NCBI GenBank assembly: GCA_934120735.1
Contig: CAKOVA010000001.1
Coordinates: 1 to 64,000, forward strand
DNA: 64,000 bases
From: an uncultured Prevotella sp.
Lineage (GTDB): Bacteria > Bacteroidota > Bacteroidia > Bacteroidales > Bacteroidaceae
Direction of reading: 5' to 3'
Shown here: in pieces, positions 43,983-54,635 of the stretch
Layout: the number at the start of each line of letters is the position of its first letter
Numbering within the stretch: position 1 is the first letter of the stretch
Made by a program: the position numbers and the translations under genes
Notes under the pieces: model-generated
Told to the model about the DNA's origin: nothing
What the model saw: only the letters and a program-made list of their open reading frames with translations
The model's database searches: none

Positions 43983-45326
43983 TTATTCTTTTTTTAGAGT
44001 TGATTTATTATCTTTTTCTTGCTTTTGATAGCGTTCTTCTTTCTTTTTCTTGAACTTCAACCACTGGCTCCAGGCCCAAAGACGGTCGGCAATGGTCAGC
44101 AACATCAGCGGCAGGATGAACCACAAGAAGATTTCAGTAATCCTGGTTGGCACGCTGTTGGCCGGCATTTGCCCAATCACTTCTTCGTTCAGCGGGCGTT
44201 GCATGTCGACTTCTTTCGGCAAGTCGTTGTGGCTCCATTTCCTAATGATGGTTCCTTTCTTCAGTAAAAGCAGCCCAGGATTACTCCTGATGATGGTCTT
44301 CAACGTGGTTTCGTCAGTCATGTAGAACGGATATTCGGCACCTGTTAGGTCCTGCCAACGCTTGATGTGCGGCTCGGTACTTGACGTGAGACAATAAAAA
44401 GGATAATTGTACGTCTGTGCATACTCGTAAATCCTGTCAATATCACCAAAGTTTGAGTCGTCCGCATATTCCAGATGAGGCGAGATGAGCAAGAAGGTGT
44501 AACTCGTATCGTTCAACACTTCTTGGGTGAGGTCATCTCCCTGCTGGGTTTGTATGCTGAAGTCGTGTATGGGAGGCACGTACCCTTGCGCCGTCTGAAC
44601 GGTCTTGCTGTCCAAGAATGTCCAAGTGGAGTCAGGATAATTGTCCAATGTAAACTCCTTCGTTACGCCATTTTTTTTCAGCAAGAACGTCGTTTCAAAC
44701 TTGGGTTGCTCCGCTCCTTCAGGAATCACCATGCCCTGTTGAATGTTGGCTCCCACGTGATAAGGCCTGAAATCGAACAGCGGCAGTTTGTACAGACAAT
44801 ACAGACTGGACACGATGATGAAGAAGATGGTATAGTTGAACACAATCCATTGGTTGGGTCTTGATATGAAACGCCACATGCGTGTCGGCCAAATGGCCAA
44901 GACAATGGCGCAACCCAGCAGCACAATGTTCTTCAACAATGTCTCCGTATTGCTCAGTTTGATGGCGTCACCAAAACACCCACAGTCGCTGATGGGATTG
45001 GCGATGGCCAACCACAGCGTCACAACTGTCATGATTGCCATGAAAACCAGCGTGATTTTCGACACCACTCGCCGCCTGATGGCCAGCAGGATGAACACGC
45101 CTAAGCAGAATTCCAAAGCTGACAAAACTACCGAAGCTCCCAACGTCATCCAGTCGGGAACCATGCCTTGCCATGCCAATGCTTCCAGATAGTCTTCTAT
45201 CTTGTATTGTGTCCCCAGCGGGTCAATTGCCTTGACATATCCCGAAAGGATGAATGTCACCCCCAGGAGCAGGCGGCAAACGTTGGTCGATATCGTCTTG
45301 AGTTTATTCACTGAGCCTGATAACAC
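43983..45326 (-). CDS. DoxX/MauE-like redox-associated membrane protein (BT_3928-type)
   Basis: A 447-residue inner-membrane protein. The N-terminal ~150 residues form a four-helix DoxX/MauE-like unit with [23 protein letters not shown] and the cysteine motif [13 protein letters not shown], typical of redox-linked members. A further helix near 165-190, a periplasmic domain of about 180 residues without Cys pairs but thioredoxin-like in length and position, and a final helix (about 400-420) follow. I recognise the family as BT_3928-type. Function is probably envelope redox chemistry (inference). It overlaps DUF1599 by 23 bp. Confidence 0.8.
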   Translation of the reverse strand: MLSGSVNKLKTISTNVCRLLLGVTFILSGYVKAIDPLGTQYKIEDYLEALAWQGMVPDWMTLGASVVLSALEFCLGVFILLAIRRRVVSKITLVFMAIMTVVTLWLAIANPISDCGCFGDAIKLSNTETLLKNIVLLGCAIVLAIWPTRMWRFISRPNQWIVFNYTIFFIIVSSLYCLYKLPLFDFRPYHVGANIQQGMVIPEGAEQPKFETTFLLKKNGVTKEFTLDNYPDSTWTFLDSKTVQTAQGYVPPIHDFSIQTQQGDDLTQEVLNDTSYTFLLISPHLEYADDSNFGDIDRIYEYAQTYNYPFYCLTSSTEPHIKRWQDLTGAEYPFYMTDETTLKTIIRSNPGLLLLKKGTIIRKWSHNDLPKEVDMQRPLNEEVIGQMPANSVPTRITEIFLWFILPLMLLTIADRLWAWSQWLKFKKKKEERYQKQEKDNKSTLKKE

Positions 45327-45846
45327 CGAAGACAGCGTAGTTGATAATGTCCATCAAATTGGAGTCGATGCCCTCAGAAACGAGTGCCTGTCCATGGATG
45401 TCTTCCAGTTCTTTGATTCGTTGTATCTTTGTCAAGATAAAGTCTGTGTAGCTGCTCACCCGCATCGAGCGCCACGCCTCATCGTAGTCGTGGTTTTTTC
45501 TCACCATCAGTGTGAGCGCTTCGTTCGCATGTCGGTCGTACAGTGCCATGGCCTGCTCGGTGTTGATGTCAATTTCGTCAACGAATCCCATCTCCAGTTG
45601 AATCAGCCCCACGATGCCATAGTTAATCAAGGCCATGAATTCTGGGCGGATGCCTTCGTCTATCATGGCTTGTTTTTTGATTTCCAACGAGCGTATGCGC
45701 TTGGCTTTGATGAACAGCTGGTCTGTCAATGACGACGGACGCAGAATGCGCCACGACGCACTGTAATCGTGAAGTTTCTTCTCAAAGAGCGTGCGACATT
45801 CGGTCAGCACCTTCTTGAACTGTTCTTCTGTCTTCGTATTGTTCAT
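45304..45846 (-). CDS. DUF1599 protein (nucleotide-modification-associated domain)
   Basis: A 180-residue protein made of two similar halves, each with a motif of the type KKLHDYSASWRILRPSSLTDQL and KNHDYDEAWRSMRVSSYTDF. This duplicated (K/R)xxDY...WR.(M/L)R pattern defines DUF1599. I use the ATG at 45846 (MNNTKTEEQF). The family was linked to nucleotide modification by gene context in other genomes; here it lies upstream of the DoxX-like gene and tpiA. No exact activity is known. Confidence 0.85.
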   Translation of the reverse strand: MNNTKTEEQFKKVLTECRTLFEKKLHDYSASWRILRPSSLTDQLFIKAKRIRSLEIKKQAMIDEGIRPEFMALINYGIVGLIQLEMGFVDEIDINTEQAMALYDRHANEALTLMVRKNHDYDEAWRSMRVSSYTDFILTKIQRIKELEDIHGQALVSEGIDSNLMDIINYAVFGVIRLSE

Positions 45847-46056
45847 ATTTATTGTTTGCAAAATTAGTCAATTTTCATGAAATATCCAAAGGAAGTGGAT
45901 GTCGATTTTTCGCTGACAGACATGGGCTGAATGGGTTGACAGGCTCCAAACGAAAAAAATGAAGAATCGCTTTGCGGGGTTATCTCTCGCCAGTCGTTCT
46001 TCATTCTCTATCTTCTGCGCAACGCCTCAGGCTGCATGACATGTCTGAAACCTGTG

Positions 46057-46467
46057 CTACAGACCCTGTTTCTGCCGCATCCTAATCATTCGCACCACGC
46101 CGCACATGGCCTCGTAGCGCGCTTTCAGCGAATCGCGTTCCACCCTCATCATGTTGGCTTTGTACAGATTCGATTCCATGGGGATGCTTCTCAAGACAGT
46201 TTGTAGTGCCGAGTCGGTCTGGGCAATGTCTGCCTGTGCTTGCTTTAGGGAAGCATTTTGCCAAATACGAAGGGCTTCCTTGCGGCTCTCTATGGCTTTA
46301 GGAAACCGCATGCGCAGCGCCATAATGGAGTCGAGAGCTTCGTTATAGCAACCGTCCTTATATAAGGTCTTAATCTGGGAGAGTAATCTTGCTGCTTTTT
46401 CGTCTTCAGATGGTGCGCACGAACAGATGAGAAGCGTACACAGAATCAACCACATATATTTCTTCAT
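46057..46467 (-). CDS. Small helical lipoprotein
   Basis: A 136-residue lipoprotein (signal MWLILCTLLICSC). The mature part is mostly helical with a TPR-like stretch (LLSQIKTLYKDGCYNEALDSIMALRMRFP, shown in part) and a coiled-coil-like, Gln/Ala/Arg-rich second half. I do not recognise a named family. It is divergent from the CCA-adding enzyme gene and shares its upstream region. Confidence 0.7.
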   Translation of the reverse strand: MKKYMWLILCTLLICSCAPSEDEKAARLLSQIKTLYKDGCYNEALDSIMALRMRFPKAIESRKEALRIWQNASLKQAQADIAQTDSALQTVLRSIPMESNLYKANMMRVERDSLKARYEAMCGVVRMIRMRQKQGL

Positions 46468-46523
46468 GTCGCAAAAATACGATTTTTCTCTTTCATAGCA
46501 CCCAAAACATGGCTAATTTTTAG

Positions 46524-46531
46524 TAACTTTG
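46524..46531 (+). promoter_or_regulatory. -7 box of the CCA-adding enzyme gene
   Basis: TAACTTTG, 30 bp before the start at 46562, matches TAnnTTTG. Confidence 0.5.
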
Positions 46532-46561
46532 CAGCCACTTAAGAAGTTTTATAGTTTCAAC

Positions 46562-47998
46562 ATGCGTAATCTCTCCAATGCCGACTTGGCTCATCTTCTT
46601 GATCAACCTATCTTTCATCACCTATCCGCTGTGGCCGATGCCTTGCAGCTGGAATGCTATGTAGTGGGTGGCTATGTTCGCGACCTTTTTCTCGAACGAC
46701 CGTCCAACGACATCGACGTGGTGGTGGTGGGCAGCGGCATCAAAGTGGCCGAGGCCTTGAAGCAGCGGTTGGGCAAGCAAGCCCATCTGTCGGTATTCCG
46801 CAATTTTGGAACGGCTCAGGTGAAGTATCGGGGGCTGGAGGTGGAGTTCGTTGGTGCCCGAAAAGAAAGCTACAACCACGATTCACGCAAGCCCGTGGTG
46901 GAGGATGGCACCTTGGAGGACGACCAAAACCGACGTGATTTCACCATCAACGCCATGGCTGTCTGCCTCAACGAGGCGCGTTTTGGTGAGTTGGTTGATC
47001 CTTTTGACGGTCTTTTAGACCTGGAAGACGGCATCATTCGCACACCGCTCGACCCCGACATCACTTTCTCTGACGATCCATTGCGCATGATGCGCTGCGT
47101 GCGTTTCGCCACACAATTGAAGTTTTTCATCGAGGATGAAACCTTTGAGGCATTGCAGCGCAACCGGGAACGCATCAAGATTGTGAGTGGGGAACGTATC
47201 GCCGACGAGCTGAACAAAATCATGATGACCGACCAACCCAGTCGGGGATTCGTAGAACTGCATCGCTGTGGATTGCTCGAACTCATCTTGCCCGAGTTCA
47301 CCCTCATGGACATCGTGGAAACAAGGAACGGCAGAGCGCATAAAAACAATTTCTATCATACCCTGGAAGTGGTTGATAACATTTGCCAACATACCGACAA
47401 CTTGTGGCTTCGGTGGGCCGCTTTGTTCCATGACATCGGAAAACCACGCAGCAAAAGGTGGGACGTTCAGGCAGGATGGACGTTTCATAACCATAATTAC
47501 ATTGGCTCCAAGATGATTCCAGGCATCTTCAGACGACTCAAATTCCCCATGGACAGCAAGATGAAGTATGTGCAAAAAATGGTTGATATGCACATGCGTC
47601 CCATCGCCATCGCCGATGAAGAGGTGACCGATAGTGCCGTTCGTCGCTTGATGAACGATGCCGGTGACGACATCGACGGCCTCATGACGTTGTGCGAAGC
47701 CGACATTACCAGTAAAAACGCACAGCGCAAACAGCGGTTCTTGGACAACTTTCGCATGGTACGCGAGAAGCTGGATGACTTGAAAGAACGCGACTACAAG
47801 CGTCTGTTGCAGCCTTGCATCGACGGAAACGAAATCATGGAGATGTTCCACTTGCAGCCATCGCGCGAGGTGGGGACGCTGAAACAGACCTTAAAAGACG
47901 CGGTGCTTGATAATAAGGTGCCGAACGAACGCGAACCGTTGATGGCTCTTTTGATTGAAAAAGCCAAAAAAATGGGGTTGGACGTACCTCAAAAATAG
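46562..47998 (+). CDS. cca: CCA tRNA nucleotidyltransferase with HD domain
   Basis: It adds or repairs the 3' CCA end of tRNAs. The 478-residue protein starts at 46562 (MRNLSNADLA). It has the class II nucleotidyltransferase head (VGGYVRDLFLERPSNDIDVVVVG with the GG and DxD motifs), RRDFTINAMA, PLRMMRCVRFATQ and ERIADEL (motifs C-E), and an HD domain (about 255-380: LFHDIGKP). Whether it adds all of CCA or only part (A-adding or CC-adding) cannot be told from sequence alone. Confidence 0.93.
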   Translation: MRNLSNADLAHLLDQPIFHHLSAVADALQLECYVVGGYVRDLFLERPSNDIDVVVVGSGIKVAEALKQRLGKQAHLSVFRNFGTAQVKYRGLEVEFVGARKESYNHDSRKPVVEDGTLEDDQNRRDFTINAMAVCLNEARFGELVDPFDGLLDLEDGIIRTPLDPDITFSDDPLRMMRCVRFATQLKFFIEDETFEALQRNRERIKIVSGERIADELNKIMMTDQPSRGFVELHRCGLLELILPEFTLMDIVETRNGRAHKNNFYHTLEVVDNICQHTDNLWLRWAALFHDIGKPRSKRWDVQAGWTFHNHNYIGSKMIPGIFRRLKFPMDSKMKYVQKMVDMHMRPIAIADEEVTDSAVRRLMNDAGDDIDGLMTLCEADITSKNAQRKQRFLDNFRMVREKLDDLKERDYKRLLQPCIDGNEIMEMFHLQPSREVGTLKQTLKDAVLDNKVPNEREPLMALLIEKAKKMGLDVPQK

Positions 47999-48012
47999 GA
48001 GTGAAGGAACTG

Positions 48013-48352
48013 CGGTTTTGTCAATATTTTTGGTCGTTTCAAAACTTGCATTCTAGAAAAAATCCAGCCAATTTTAGCTTCAAAAATCACTTTCTGATGC
48101 CCTTGTTTGGCCAATAGCATTGACTTTGGTCTTCTATAGCATGCTTTTTGTTCCTGAAAAGCATATCCGTTGCAGGTCAATCTCAATGCTCTTAGCGTGT
48201 AATATGATTGCTTTTGAGATAACGTTCATAGGGAATTAAGCAGGAAGTTGCTGTGGGTGAGGCACATACAAAATTCGCGTATTTTCGACCACCGAGGCAG
48301 TTGCTTGCAAATACGCGAGTATTTGAGCGGGTTTGCAAGATTTTTCAACATC
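48013..48352 (-). repeat. Dispersed intergenic element, copy E
   Basis: Minus-strand copy. Entry near 48350 is degenerate (AAAATCTTGCAAACC); the return arms are CTCGCGTATTTGCAA / CGAAAATACGCG. Six 22-nt units fill 48085-48216. The exit TTTTTTCTAGAATGCAAGTTTT lies near 48060-48036. It is between two co-directional genes. Confidence 0.75.
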
Positions 48353-48571
48353 CCAGGCAACCCCTTTTTGACATCTTGGTTGGGGTAAGATGGCGTCGAT
48401 GCCGAGGCACATTTTCATCTTTCTCCTATCCGTTTGATGTGCGTGTTTTTGAATTTTGGATCATAGGTAAAATGTTTGTTCTCACTTGATGTAAATCCTC
48501 TATTTTCGTTATTTGCAGATAATATATGTTAAATGTAAGTGGTATTGATGCCATAGTGAGAAAAAATCATG
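48353..48571. other. Gap with no gene recognised
   Basis: No supported coding region; short frames here cross the repeat element on either strand and lack a promoter or domain. Confidence 0.3.
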
Positions 48572-48579
48572 TAAATTTG
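48572..48579 (+). promoter_or_regulatory. -7 box of the RND efflux operon
   Basis: TAAATTTG matches TAnnTTTG and lies about 95 bp before the adaptor start. No repressor gene or operator-like palindrome is adjacent. Confidence 0.5.
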
Positions 48580-48674
48580 CATGACAAAAACTTATAGACT
48601 TACAATAGTTTTCAAATGAATTCTTATTGTATGTTTTTTGAGAAAGAATGAAAAATAATAGATTATATAAAGGT

Positions 48675-49865
48675 ATGAGACAAAAAAGTATGTTTTTGTT
48701 TGCAGCCATGGCTGCACTCTTGGTTTCGTGTGGCGGTAGACCCAACATGAAATTCGGTGACGACGAATATCCTGTCACGCAAATCAAGTCGACGGGTTCT
48801 ACAACCCAGACCACTTATCCGGCCGTGATCAAGGGTATTCAAGATGTTGAGATTCGGCCGAAGGTGTCGGGATTCATTACAAAACTGAACGTGAAAGAGG
48901 GCCAAACAGTAGGCAAGGGCCAGGTGTTGTTCGTGATAGACAACAGTACTTATCAGGCATCGGTTCGCCAAGCGCAGGCTGCCGTGAACTCAGCCAAGTC
49001 GCAACTCAATACGGCTAAGTTGACCTACGAGAACAGTGAGCAGTTGTTCAAGAGCAATGTCATTGGCCAATACGAATTACAATCAGCTCAAAACACTTAC
49101 GCAACGGCCCAGGCAGCGGTGGCTCAGGCACAAGCTGCGCTGGCTTCGGCGAAGGAGATGCTGAGCTTTTGTTATGTGAAGAGTCCTGCGGCAGGTGTTG
49201 TTGGCAGCCTTCCCTTTAAGGTAGGAGCCTTGGTCAGCGCATCAAGTCCTACGCCGTTGACCACCGTTTCCAACAACAGTACCATGGAGGTTTACTTCTC
49301 CATGACAGAAAAAGACGTGCTGGAAATGACCAAGACATCGGGCAACGTGTCGGCTGTCATCGCGTCGATGCCAACGGTTAAATTGCAGATGGCCGATGGC
49401 ACCATCTATAACCAGCCTGGTAAGGTGGTGAAGATGAGTGGTGTGATAGACCAAACCACGGGTACCTTGACGCTGATAGCTCACTTCAATAATCCAGATA
49501 GATTGTTGAAGAGTGGCGGATCGGGTTCTATCATCGTGCCACGGGTAAGCAACCAAGCCATCGTTATTCCGCAGTCGTATACAACCGAGGTGCAGGATAA
49601 GATTTTTGTGTATACGGTTGGCAAGGACAACAAGGCCAAGTACACGGAAATTAAGGTGGCTCCGCAAAACGATGGACAAAACTACATCGTGACAGAGGGA
49701 CTGAAAGTGGGCGACCGCATCGTTACCAATGGCATCACAAAGTTGAGCGATGGCATGGAAATCAAGCCCATCACACAGGCGCAGTACGCCAAGAAAATAG
49801 CTGAAGCTGAGAAGCTTGGCGAGATTCAGGGTGACTACGGAAAGATGAAAGAGGCTTTTAAATAA
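48675..49865 (+). CDS. RND efflux periplasmic adaptor lipoprotein (AcrA-like)
   Basis: The adaptor bridges the RND pump and outer-membrane duct. From the ATG at 48675 (preceded by AAAGG) it is 396 residues with lipoprotein signal FAAMAALLVSC; an ATG at 48648 would lengthen the N-region by nine. Domains: biotinyl-lipoyl halves (VIKGIQDVEIRPKVSGFITKLNV, in part; YVKSPAAGVVGSLPFKVGALV), an Ala/Gln-rich helical hairpin between them (about 85-155), a beta-barrel and a membrane-proximal domain. First gene of adaptor-pump-duct operon. Confidence 0.93.
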   Translation: MRQKSMFLFAAMAALLVSCGGRPNMKFGDDEYPVTQIKSTGSTTQTTYPAVIKGIQDVEIRPKVSGFITKLNVKEGQTVGKGQVLFVIDNSTYQASVRQAQAAVNSAKSQLNTAKLTYENSEQLFKSNVIGQYELQSAQNTYATAQAAVAQAQAALASAKEMLSFCYVKSPAAGVVGSLPFKVGALVSASSPTPLTTVSNNSTMEVYFSMTEKDVLEMTKTSGNVSAVIASMPTVKLQMADGTIYNQPGKVVKMSGVIDQTTGTLTLIAHFNNPDRLLKSGGSGSIIVPRVSNQAIVIPQSYTTEVQDKIFVYTVGKDNKAKYTEIKVAPQNDGQNYIVTEGLKVGDRIVTNGITKLSDGMEIKPITQAQYAKKIAEAEKLGEIQGDYGKMKEAFK

Positions 49866-49942
49866 AGGCGCATGTGATGGGTTGGGGTAAGAACCGGCCT
49901 GTCATGAATGTTGAAAAGTAAGCGAGAAAACAACAACGAATT

Positions 49943-52900
49943 ATGACATTTACAAAATTTATCAAGCGACCGGTATTGTCAACGGTGATCTCCGTGGTCA
50001 TCGTGATCTTGGGATTCATCGGACTGTCCACGCTTCCCATCGAGCAATATCCGGATATAGCGCCACCTACCATTTCGGTATGGACCAGTTACATCGGCGC
50101 AGATGCTGAAACGGTGAAGAACTCTGTGCTCGCTCCTCTTGAGGAAAGCATCAACGGAGTGGAGAACATGGAGTACATGACCTCGCGGGCTACCAACGCT
50201 GGTGGGGCGCAAATTACCATTTATTTTCGTCAAGGAACCAACCCTGACATGTGTGCCGTCAACGTGCAGAACCGCGTTTCGCAGGCTCAGGCGTTGCTGC
50301 CGGCAGAGGTGAACCGCGTGGGTGTGACCGTATCCAAGCGTCAAACCTCGCAGGTGTTGATGTACACGCTGACGTCAGAGGGTGGCAAATACGATGATAG
50401 GTTTTTAACCAACTACAACAATATCAACATCATTCCAGCCATCAAGCGTGTTCAAGGCGTGGGTGACGTGCAGAGCCCCGGTATGAAGACCTACTCCATG
50501 CGTATCTGGTTGAAGCCTGATGTAATGAAACAGTATGGCTTGATGCCATCTGACATCGCTGGCGCGTTGGCCGAACAAAACGTGGAAGCTGCTCCTGGTT
50601 CGTTCGGTGAACAGAGCAACATGGCGTACGAGTATGTGATGCGCTATAAAGGTCGTCTGAAAACGGCTGACGAGTTTGGCAACATTATCTTGCACAGTAC
50701 GCAGACCGGACAGACCTTGAAGTTGAAAGATGTGGCAAAAATAGAACTTGGCGGATTGACTTATGCCGTGAGCATGCGCAACAACAACCAACCATCGTCC
50801 ATGGGTATGGTTCAACAAATTGCGGGTTCGAACGCCAACGACATTGCTAAAGCGGTGAAAGCAGAATTGGAAAATCAGGCAAAGAACTTCCCGCCGGGCA
50901 TGGAATACAAGATTAACTATGATGTGACCGAGTTCCTTTACGCCTCTATCGCTGAGGTTCTCAAGACATTGGTCATTACCTTGTTGCTGGTATTCTTGGT
51001 GGTTTACATCTTTTTACAGGACTTCCGTTCTACGTTGATTCCGCTGATTGCCGTGCCGGTGTCACTGATAGGAACCTTCTTCTTCTTGCAATTGTTCGGA
51101 TTCTCCATCAACTTGCTCACGCTGTCGGCCCTCTTGCTGGCGATAGCCATTGTGGTTGACGACGCCATCGTGGTGGTTGAGGCCGTGCATGCCAAGTTGG
51201 ATTTGGGGTATAAGAGTGCTTTGACGGCCAGCATTGATGCGATGAACGAAATTGCAGGCGCCATTATTTCCATCACGTTGGTGATGGCTGCGGTGTTCGT
51301 TCCGGTGTCGTTCATTGGTGGAACATCAGGAACGTTCTACCGAGAGTTTGGTGTGACCATGGCGGTGTCAATCATCATATCGGCTTTGAACGCCTTAACG
51401 CTCTCGCCAGCATTGTGTGCCATCTTCCTGAAACCAAAGAATGAGGATGGATCCGAACGCAGGATGAGTAGGATAGACCGTTTTCATGCGTCGTTTAATA
51501 CCAGTTATGAGAAGGTCTTGGGTAAATACAAAAATCGATTACAAAAGCTGGTTAGGAAGCCTGTTCTCACGGGTGTTTTCATCTTGGTGGGTGCAATAGC
51601 CTTGCTCTTGACCATGAAAACAACCAAAACAGGATTGGTTCCGGATGAAGATACGGGTACGCTGTTCTGTACGGTGTCTATGCCTCCGGCAACAAGTGCG
51701 GTGCGCACGCAGCAGGTAATCGACCAGGTTGATGCCATGTTGGCCAGCAATCCCGCTATTCAGAGCCGTGAACAGCTGCAAGGATACAACTTCATTGCTG
51801 GGCAAGGGTCTGACCAAGCCACCTTTATTATCAAGTTGAAGCCTTTTAGTGAGCGTAACATGGGACAAAGTGCCATGGCGGTTTTAGGCATGATATACAA
51901 GCAGACGGCTCAGATTAAGGATGCTCAAATCTTGGCATTCGCACCTCCTATGATTCCTGGTTTCGCCTTGAGCAACGGTGTTTCCTTGGTGTTGCAGGAC
52001 AAAACAGGTGGCGATTTGAATAAATTCTTCCAAGTAACCAAGGCTTATTTGGCCGAATTGAACAAACGTCCGGAGATACAAATGGCCATGACCTCGTACA
52101 ATCCAAACTATCCTCAGTATCTGATTGATGTGGATGTGGCTAAGTGTAAGCAGGCAGGTATATCTCCTGCCACCGTTTTGAGTACGCTTCAGGGATATTA
52201 CGGCGGCATGTACGCCTCTAACTTCAATGCATACGGCAAGCTGTATCGTGTCATGATTCAGGGCGATGTGTCCAGTCGTGAGCGTCCGGAAGGTCTGAAT
52301 GACATCTATGTCCGTACACCTGGCGGCATGGCACCCGTGCAAAGTTTCATTTCGATGAAGCGTGTTTTCGGCCCATCTAATATCAATCGGTTCAACATGT
52401 TTACGAGCATCAACGTACAAGTAACGCTGAATAGCGGTTATTCCACAGGTGAAGCCATTCAAGCCATCAAGGAAGTTGCCGCGACAGACTTGCCTCAGGG
52501 CTACGGATACGACTTCTCTGGCTTGTCAAGGTCAGAGAGTGAATCGAGCAACGTCACTGGCATAATATTTGTATTGTGCTTCTTATTCGTGTATTTGATA
52601 TTGGCAGCGCAGTACGAAAGTTACCTATTGCCCTTCGCAGTTATCCTCTCTATACCGTTTGGATTGGCGGGTGCTTTCCTCTTCACGCAGTTGTTTGGCC
52701 ACAACAATGACATCTATATGCAGATTTCTCTGATTATGTTGATAGGTTTGTTGGCCAAGAATGCCATCCTGATTGTGCAGTTTGCACTCGAAAGAAGACG
52801 CACGGGTATGGCCATCACATGGTCTGCCATTCTCGGATCGGGTGCTCGTTTGCGACCTATCTTGATGACTTCGTTAGCCATGGTTATCGGTTTGTTGCCA

Positions 52901-53152
52901 ATGATGTTTGCCATGGGCGTGGGAAAGAATGGTAATCAAACTCTGGGTGCGGCCGCTGTAGGAGGTATGTTGATAGGTACGCTCTGCCAGTTGTTTGTTG
53001 TTCCTGGGTTGTTTGTCATCTTCCAGGCATTGCAAGAGAGATTCACACCGATTAAGTTTGATGATGAAGAGAATTCTGAAGCAGAGGCTGAACTGCAGCA
53101 ATACGCACGCCGCCCGGTAGGAATCACAGTAGATGAGAATAATAAAGAATAG
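49943..53152 (+). CDS. RND multidrug efflux pump (AcrB/HAE1-like)
   Basis: A 1069-residue inner-membrane pump. TM1 (about 10-28) and eleven further helices flank two large periplasmic loops, the HAE1 layout. YMTSRATNAGGAQITIYF and NVQNRVSQAQALLP follow TM1; TM4 contains LLAIAIVVDDAIVVVEAV with the two proton-relay Asp residues. The second half has LILAAQYESYLLPFAVILSIPFGL and GLLAKNAILIVQFA. It exports drugs, bile salts or other amphipathic compounds by the proton gradient. No local regulator is encoded. Confidence 0.96.
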   Translation: MTFTKFIKRPVLSTVISVVIVILGFIGLSTLPIEQYPDIAPPTISVWTSYIGADAETVKNSVLAPLEESINGVENMEYMTSRATNAGGAQITIYFRQGTNPDMCAVNVQNRVSQAQALLPAEVNRVGVTVSKRQTSQVLMYTLTSEGGKYDDRFLTNYNNINIIPAIKRVQGVGDVQSPGMKTYSMRIWLKPDVMKQYGLMPSDIAGALAEQNVEAAPGSFGEQSNMAYEYVMRYKGRLKTADEFGNIILHSTQTGQTLKLKDVAKIELGGLTYAVSMRNNNQPSSMGMVQQIAGSNANDIAKAVKAELENQAKNFPPGMEYKINYDVTEFLYASIAEVLKTLVITLLLVFLVVYIFLQDFRSTLIPLIAVPVSLIGTFFFLQLFGFSINLLTLSALLLAIAIVVDDAIVVVEAVHAKLDLGYKSALTASIDAMNEIAGAIISITLVMAAVFVPVSFIGGTSGTFYREFGVTMAVSIIISALNALTLSPALCAIFLKPKNEDGSERRMSRIDRFHASFNTSYEKVLGKYKNRLQKLVRKPVLTGVFILVGAIALLLTMKTTKTGLVPDEDTGTLFCTVSMPPATSAVRTQQVIDQVDAMLASNPAIQSREQLQGYNFIAGQGSDQATFIIKLKPFSERNMGQSAMAVLGMIYKQTAQIKDAQILAFAPPMIPGFALSNGVSLVLQDKTGGDLNKFFQVTKAYLAELNKRPEIQMAMTSYNPNYPQYLIDVDVAKCKQAGISPATVLSTLQGYYGGMYASNFNAYGKLYRVMIQGDVSSRERPEGLNDIYVRTPGGMAPVQSFISMKRVFGPSNINRFNMFTSINVQVTLNSGYSTGEAIQAIKEVAATDLPQGYGYDFSGLSRSESESSNVTGIIFVLCFLFVYLILAAQYESYLLPFAVILSIPFGLAGAFLFTQLFGHNNDIYMQISLIMLIGLLAKNAILIVQFALERRRTGMAITWSAILGSGARLRPILMTSLAMVIGLLPMMFAMGVGKNGNQTLGAAAVGGMLIGTLCQLFVVPGLFVIFQALQERFTPIKFDDEENSEAEAELQQYARRPVGITVDENNKE

Positions 53153-53154
53153 TG

Positions 53155-54549
53155 ATGAAAATACAAAATATAATGATTATGGGACTTGCAGCATTGGCGT
53201 TGACCAGCTGCAAGAGCCTCTATGGAACGTACCAACGCCCCAATGTGAACACCAAGGGCATCGTTCGCGATTCGCTTTCGATGACAGATACGTTGGTTGT
53301 GACGGACACAACGAGCTTTGGTAACATGTCTTGGCGCAGTGTGTTCACCGATCCACAATTGCAAATGCATATAGAAAGGGCATTGACCAACAATGTAGAT
53401 CTGCTGAATGCTGCGCTGAACGTGAAGATGGCTGAAGCACAATTGAAGGCAGCCAGGTTGTCTTTTCTGCCTTCTTTCACGTTCGCTCCCCAGGGAACCA
53501 TCGCTTCTTGGGATGGTGGAAAGGCCATTTCAACTTATCAATTGCCCATTGCTGCCAGCTGGAATGTTGACCTATTTGGCAATTTGCTCAGTCAGAAACG
53601 TGCCGCACAGGTAGCGTTGTTGGCCACAAAGGACTATCAGACGTTGGTTAAAGCCAATATCATCAGTGGGGTAGCGAATATGTATTACACCCTCTTGATG
53701 CTCGACAAGCAGCTCGAAATCGTCAACAACATGCACGAATTGACCAAGGAAACGTGGGACAAGATGAAGGTATTGAAAGATCTTGGACGTGGTATTCGGT
53801 CGACAGGTGTGCAGAGTGCCGAAGCAAACTACTATGCAGTGGAGGCCAAAAAGACCGATTTGGTGCGCCAGATACGTGAGACAGAGAACGCTTTGTCGCT
53901 CTTAATGGGACAACCGGCACAGAGTATTTCGCGCGGAAGGCTTGAGAATCAGACTCTGCCCACCAACTTATCTACCGGCATCGGCATCCAGTTGCTGGCC
54001 AATCGTCCCGACGTTCATGCGGCAGAGATGCAATTAGCCGAATGTTTCTATGGCGTAGAAACCGCTCGAAGCCGTTTTTATCCAAGTCTAACGATTGCTC
54101 CTACCGGCATGTTTACCAACAGTGCGGGTGCTGCGGTCATCAATCCTGGCAAATGGATGCTGTCGGCTGTCGGCAGTTTGGTGCAGCCTATTTTCCAAAA
54201 GGGAAAGATTATTGCAGGCCTACGCGTTGCTGAAGCGCAATACGAAAAGGCCTACAACACATGGCAGAACAGTATATTGAAGGCTGGAAATGAAGTGAGT
54301 AACGCACTTGTTCTTTATCATTCGTCAGATGAAAAGAGCAAGATTGAGGCTAAACAAATACAAACTCTGCAACAAAATGTGGAGGATACCAAGCTTCTTT
54401 TAAGTCAGTCGAGCAGTACATACCTTGAGGTAATCACTGCTCAGCAAACCCTTCTCAATGCGCAGATGGCTAAGATTACGGACGATTTTCACAAGATGCA
54501 GGCTGTTGTAAACCTCTATCAGGCCCTCGGTGGCGGCGTGAAAGAATAG
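53155..54549 (+). CDS. RND efflux outer-membrane factor (NodT/OprM-like)
   Basis: A 464-residue outer-membrane lipoprotein duct: signal IMIMGLAALALTSC (start ATG at 53155, two bases after the pump stop; a GTG at 53152 is less likely). Two homologous OEP halves, each with long helices, are visible, and the typical ANRPDVHAAEMQLAECFYGVETARSRFYPSLTI (in part) begins the second half. Together with the two preceding genes it makes a self-contained tripartite pump. Confidence 0.94.
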   Translation: MKIQNIMIMGLAALALTSCKSLYGTYQRPNVNTKGIVRDSLSMTDTLVVTDTTSFGNMSWRSVFTDPQLQMHIERALTNNVDLLNAALNVKMAEAQLKAARLSFLPSFTFAPQGTIASWDGGKAISTYQLPIAASWNVDLFGNLLSQKRAAQVALLATKDYQTLVKANIISGVANMYYTLLMLDKQLEIVNNMHELTKETWDKMKVLKDLGRGIRSTGVQSAEANYYAVEAKKTDLVRQIRETENALSLLMGQPAQSISRGRLENQTLPTNLSTGIGIQLLANRPDVHAAEMQLAECFYGVETARSRFYPSLTIAPTGMFTNSAGAAVINPGKWMLSAVGSLVQPIFQKGKIIAGLRVAEAQYEKAYNTWQNSILKAGNEVSNALVLYHSSDEKSKIEAKQIQTLQQNVEDTKLLLSQSSSTYLEVITAQQTLLNAQMAKITDDFHKMQAVVNLYQALGGGVKE

Positions 54550-54635
54550 GGTAGGATGGTTGATAAGTTGATAAGGTAGAACCAATCAGACAAAATAGTC
54601 CTATGAGATAAGGTTCGACCCACATGATGTACCAA

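Noticed and set aside
47015-47851. 278-codon frame antisense to the CCA-adding enzyme
   Set aside because: Shadow of codon bias; no promoter, no family, inside a well-supported gene.
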